Source: an uncultured Chloroflexota bacterium (GTDB taxonomy: Bacteria; Chloroflexota; UBA4733). From it: a DNA stretch of 23,057 nucleotides. Shown here piece after piece: positions 21,548 to 23,057 of the stretch. The notes below the pieces were generated by a model. The model did not search any database. It was given only the letters and a program-made list of their open reading frames with translations, and was not told where the DNA came from. The translations under genes and the position numbers were made by a program. Every line of letters starts with the position of its first letter. Position 1 is the stretch's first letter. The stretch lies in contig CALBSQ010000074.1 of NCBI GenBank assembly GCA_937967325.1, forward strand, positions 1 through 23,057. Reading direction: 5' to 3'.

Positions 21548-23057
21548 ATGCTACTGAGATACCACCGCCTCATCTGGCTGGCGCTCGCCGCCTTGCTCCT
21601 CTCGTCGTGCAGCCGTCCGGGCATGGCGCCGGCCTCTTCCGGTCCGACGTTGAGCCTGGCGGAGTTCGCTTACCCACCGTCGCTCGACCCCGTGCAGGCG
21701 AACGGTGGCAACGCCTCCATGTATCTGCAGAGTGTGTTCAGCGGGCTCATGCGCTATGACGGGTCGGGTCAGCTTGTACCCGACCTGGCGGCGAAATGGA
21801 CGGTGTCCGCCGATCGCACGATCTATACGTTTACGCTGCGCAGCAACGCGCACTTTCAGAATGGCGACCCCGTGACAGCGCAGAGTCTGCTGTACGCCAT
21901 CAATCGGGCCTGTGACCCCAAGAGCGGTTCACCCGTCGCAGGCGACTATCTCGATATCATTCGGGGCGTCACGGAGCGGTTGGCCGGCAAGGCGGATACC
22001 GTTTCGGGCGTTACCGCGCCGAGCGCCGATGTCGTCCAGTTCACGCTCATCAAGCCGGACTCCTCCTTTTTGGCCAGACTCACCTTTCCAGTGACGTTCG
22101 CGTTGGACAAAGCAACGGTAGACGCGGGCGGGCCGAATTGGTGGCAGCGCCCCAACGGGTCCGGCCCGTTTCGCTTGACCCAGTGGCAGCCGGACAACGC
22201 GGCGGTATTGGAGCGCTTCGACGGCTACTACGGTCCGCCGCCAAGCGTGGCAAAGGTGGTCCTGCACAGCGCGACCGTCTTGAACAATCTCCCTCAGGCG
22301 TTCGCCAACGGCTCCCTGGATCTCTTGCCGCTCGGTCCTCCAGACATCGCGAGCTTGCTGGATCCATCCAGCAACGTACCGCCGCAACTCCGGCAAGCGT
22401 TGCACGTGTACGATCGGTCTTCGTTGGAATACCTGGCGTTCAACATCCACAAGGCGCCCTTCGATACTCTCGCGGCACGAGTGGCCGTCAATCTGTCGAT
22501 CAATCGACAGCAACTGGTTGCGTCGGCGCTCGGCGGCGACGGCTGGCCGGCCCACGCGATCCTGCCGCCCGGCTTCCCTGGCTACCAGCCCAACGTCGAC
22601 CCCTATCCGTTCAATGTCGCCGCGGCGAAGGCGGCGCTGCAGTCATCGCGGACAACGGCCGGCACTCCCATCGTCTTCGCCAGCGCCGAGCGCCTGCCCA
22701 ACGGACAGCCCGGTCCGGTTACATCGGCCATCGCGGCGATGCTGCAGCAGGGGCTGGGTCTGCAGATCCAGCTCCGCTACGTCCCAGAACCGGACCTGGA
22801 TACGATGCTCGCCGCCGGCAAGCCACCAGGCGATATCTCCCTCACCGGCTGGCAGGCAGACTACCTGGACGATCAGGACTTCCTCGACTTGCTGTTCCAC
22901 ACTGGCCGGCGGTCCAACCTGATGCAGTACAGCAGTCAGGCCGTGGATCATCTGCTCGATGTCGCCGCCGGCACGGCGGGCACTTCGGAGCGGGTGGCTC
23001 TGTACCAGCAGGCGCAGACGGCAATCCTCCACGACGCCCCGATCGCGCCGCTGTACT
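21548..23057 (+). CDS. Peptide/oligopeptide ABC transporter solute-binding lipoprotein, partial (503+ aa)
   Basis: An open frame from ATG 21548 to the window end without a stop. The N terminus MLLRYHRLIWLALAALLLSSC is a lipoprotein signal with lipobox LSSC and Cys21. The rest is a family-5 (DppA/OppA-like) binding protein. The entry block SLAEFAYPPSLDPVQANGG leads to the signature LVPDLAAKWTVSADRTIYTF and LRSNAHFQNGDPVTAQSLLY. Later parts are GSGPFRLTQWQPDN, LEYLAFNIHKAPFD, VAVNLSINRQQLV and DISLTGWQADYLDD. Usual length is 520-600 residues, so only the C-terminal end should be missing. Permease and ATPase genes of the Dpp/Opp type may follow outside the window. The ribosome binding site is weak (AGAAACGG). 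Confidence 0.92.
   Translation, partial: MLLRYHRLIWLALAALLLSSCSRPGMAPASSGPTLSLAEFAYPPSLDPVQANGGNASMYLQSVFSGLMRYDGSGQLVPDLAAKWTVSADRTIYTFTLRSNAHFQNGDPVTAQSLLYAINRACDPKSGSPVAGDYLDIIRGVTERLAGKADTVSGVTAPSADVVQFTLIKPDSSFLARLTFPVTFALDKATVDAGGPNWWQRPNGSGPFRLTQWQPDNAAVLERFDGYYGPPPSVAKVVLHSATVLNNLPQAFANGSLDLLPLGPPDIASLLDPSSNVPPQLRQALHVYDRSSLEYLAFNIHKAPFDTLAARVAVNLSINRQQLVASALGGDGWPAHAILPPGFPGYQPNVDPYPFNVAAAKAALQSSRTTAGTPIVFASAERLPNGQPGPVTSAIAAMLQQGLGLQIQLRYVPEPDLDTMLAAGKPPGDISLTGWQADYLDDQDFLDLLFHTGRRSNLMQYSSQAVDHLLDVAAGTAGTSERVALYQQAQTAILHDAPIAPLY

Noticed and set aside
1..23057. CRISPR arrays, tRNA or rRNA genes, transposases
   Set aside because: I saw no spaced direct repeats, no tRNA-like cloverleaf with the usual conserved arms, no rRNA sequence and no transposase or integrase motif.

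Overview
The window is GC-rich, densely coded bacterial DNA, and most genes carry strong Shine-Dalgarno sites. I think it comes from a member of the Chloroflexota. The clues are exported cupredoxin-domain proteins, a four-gene ABC / GldG-like / DUF4340 block, a giant LuxR regulator with ATPase and TPR regions, a Tat-type sugar-binding lipoprotein next to a DegT aminotransferase, and many small SnoaL-like proteins. This placement is inference; no rRNA or tRNA gene is present to test it.

Positions 1-7947 (all minus strand) hold eleven genes, most of them exported proteins or small-molecule-type enzymes. In transcription order they are: a small conserved protein (7947-7570), a large protein with two complete type-1 copper sites (7543-5927), an exported SnoaL-like protein with an LPXTG-like tail (5749-5132), a 32-residue secreted peptide with an almost ideal ribosome binding site (5082-4984), two cytoplasmic SnoaL-like proteins (4799-4368 and 4276-3839), an exported double cupredoxin-fold protein with the same LPXTG-like tail (3737-2730), a paralogue of the first small protein (2602-2258), a frameshifted exported beta-barrel-like protein (2219-1735), an alpha/beta hydrolase (1481-729) and a small exported protein (577-65). 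A roughly 1000-residue LuxR-family regulator (11207-8151) sits directly upstream on the same strand and is the obvious candidate regulator. Gaps of 26-253 bp suggest more than one transcript.

Positions 11424-14347 hold two small zinc-ribbon proteins (11424-11609 and 14013-14282), a Gfo/Idh/MocA oxidoreductase and a convergent nucleotidyltransferase. The section ends in a perfect 16-bp stem-loop.

Positions 14360-17174 (minus) hold a sugar-type ABC solute-binding lipoprotein followed 4 bp later by a DegT/DnrJ/EryC1/StrS aminotransferase. A readable promoter and a palindromic operator candidate precede them. With the nearby Gfo/Idh/MocA enzyme they suggest uptake and modification of a sugar or cyclitol, but no permease is in the window.

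Positions 17295-21215 (minus) hold an ABC ATPase, an ABC-2 permease, a GldG-like protein and a DUF4340 protein, in the order known from many bacteria. A divergent dipeptide/oligopeptide-binding lipoprotein begins at 21548 and runs off the right end of the window.

The most interesting signals are: the identical 14-codon sorting-type module in two otherwise unrelated exported proteins; the exported copper/SnoaL cluster as a whole; the very short secreted peptide gene; and a 28-bp perfect palindrome that encodes the active-site loop of the nucleotidyltransferase.
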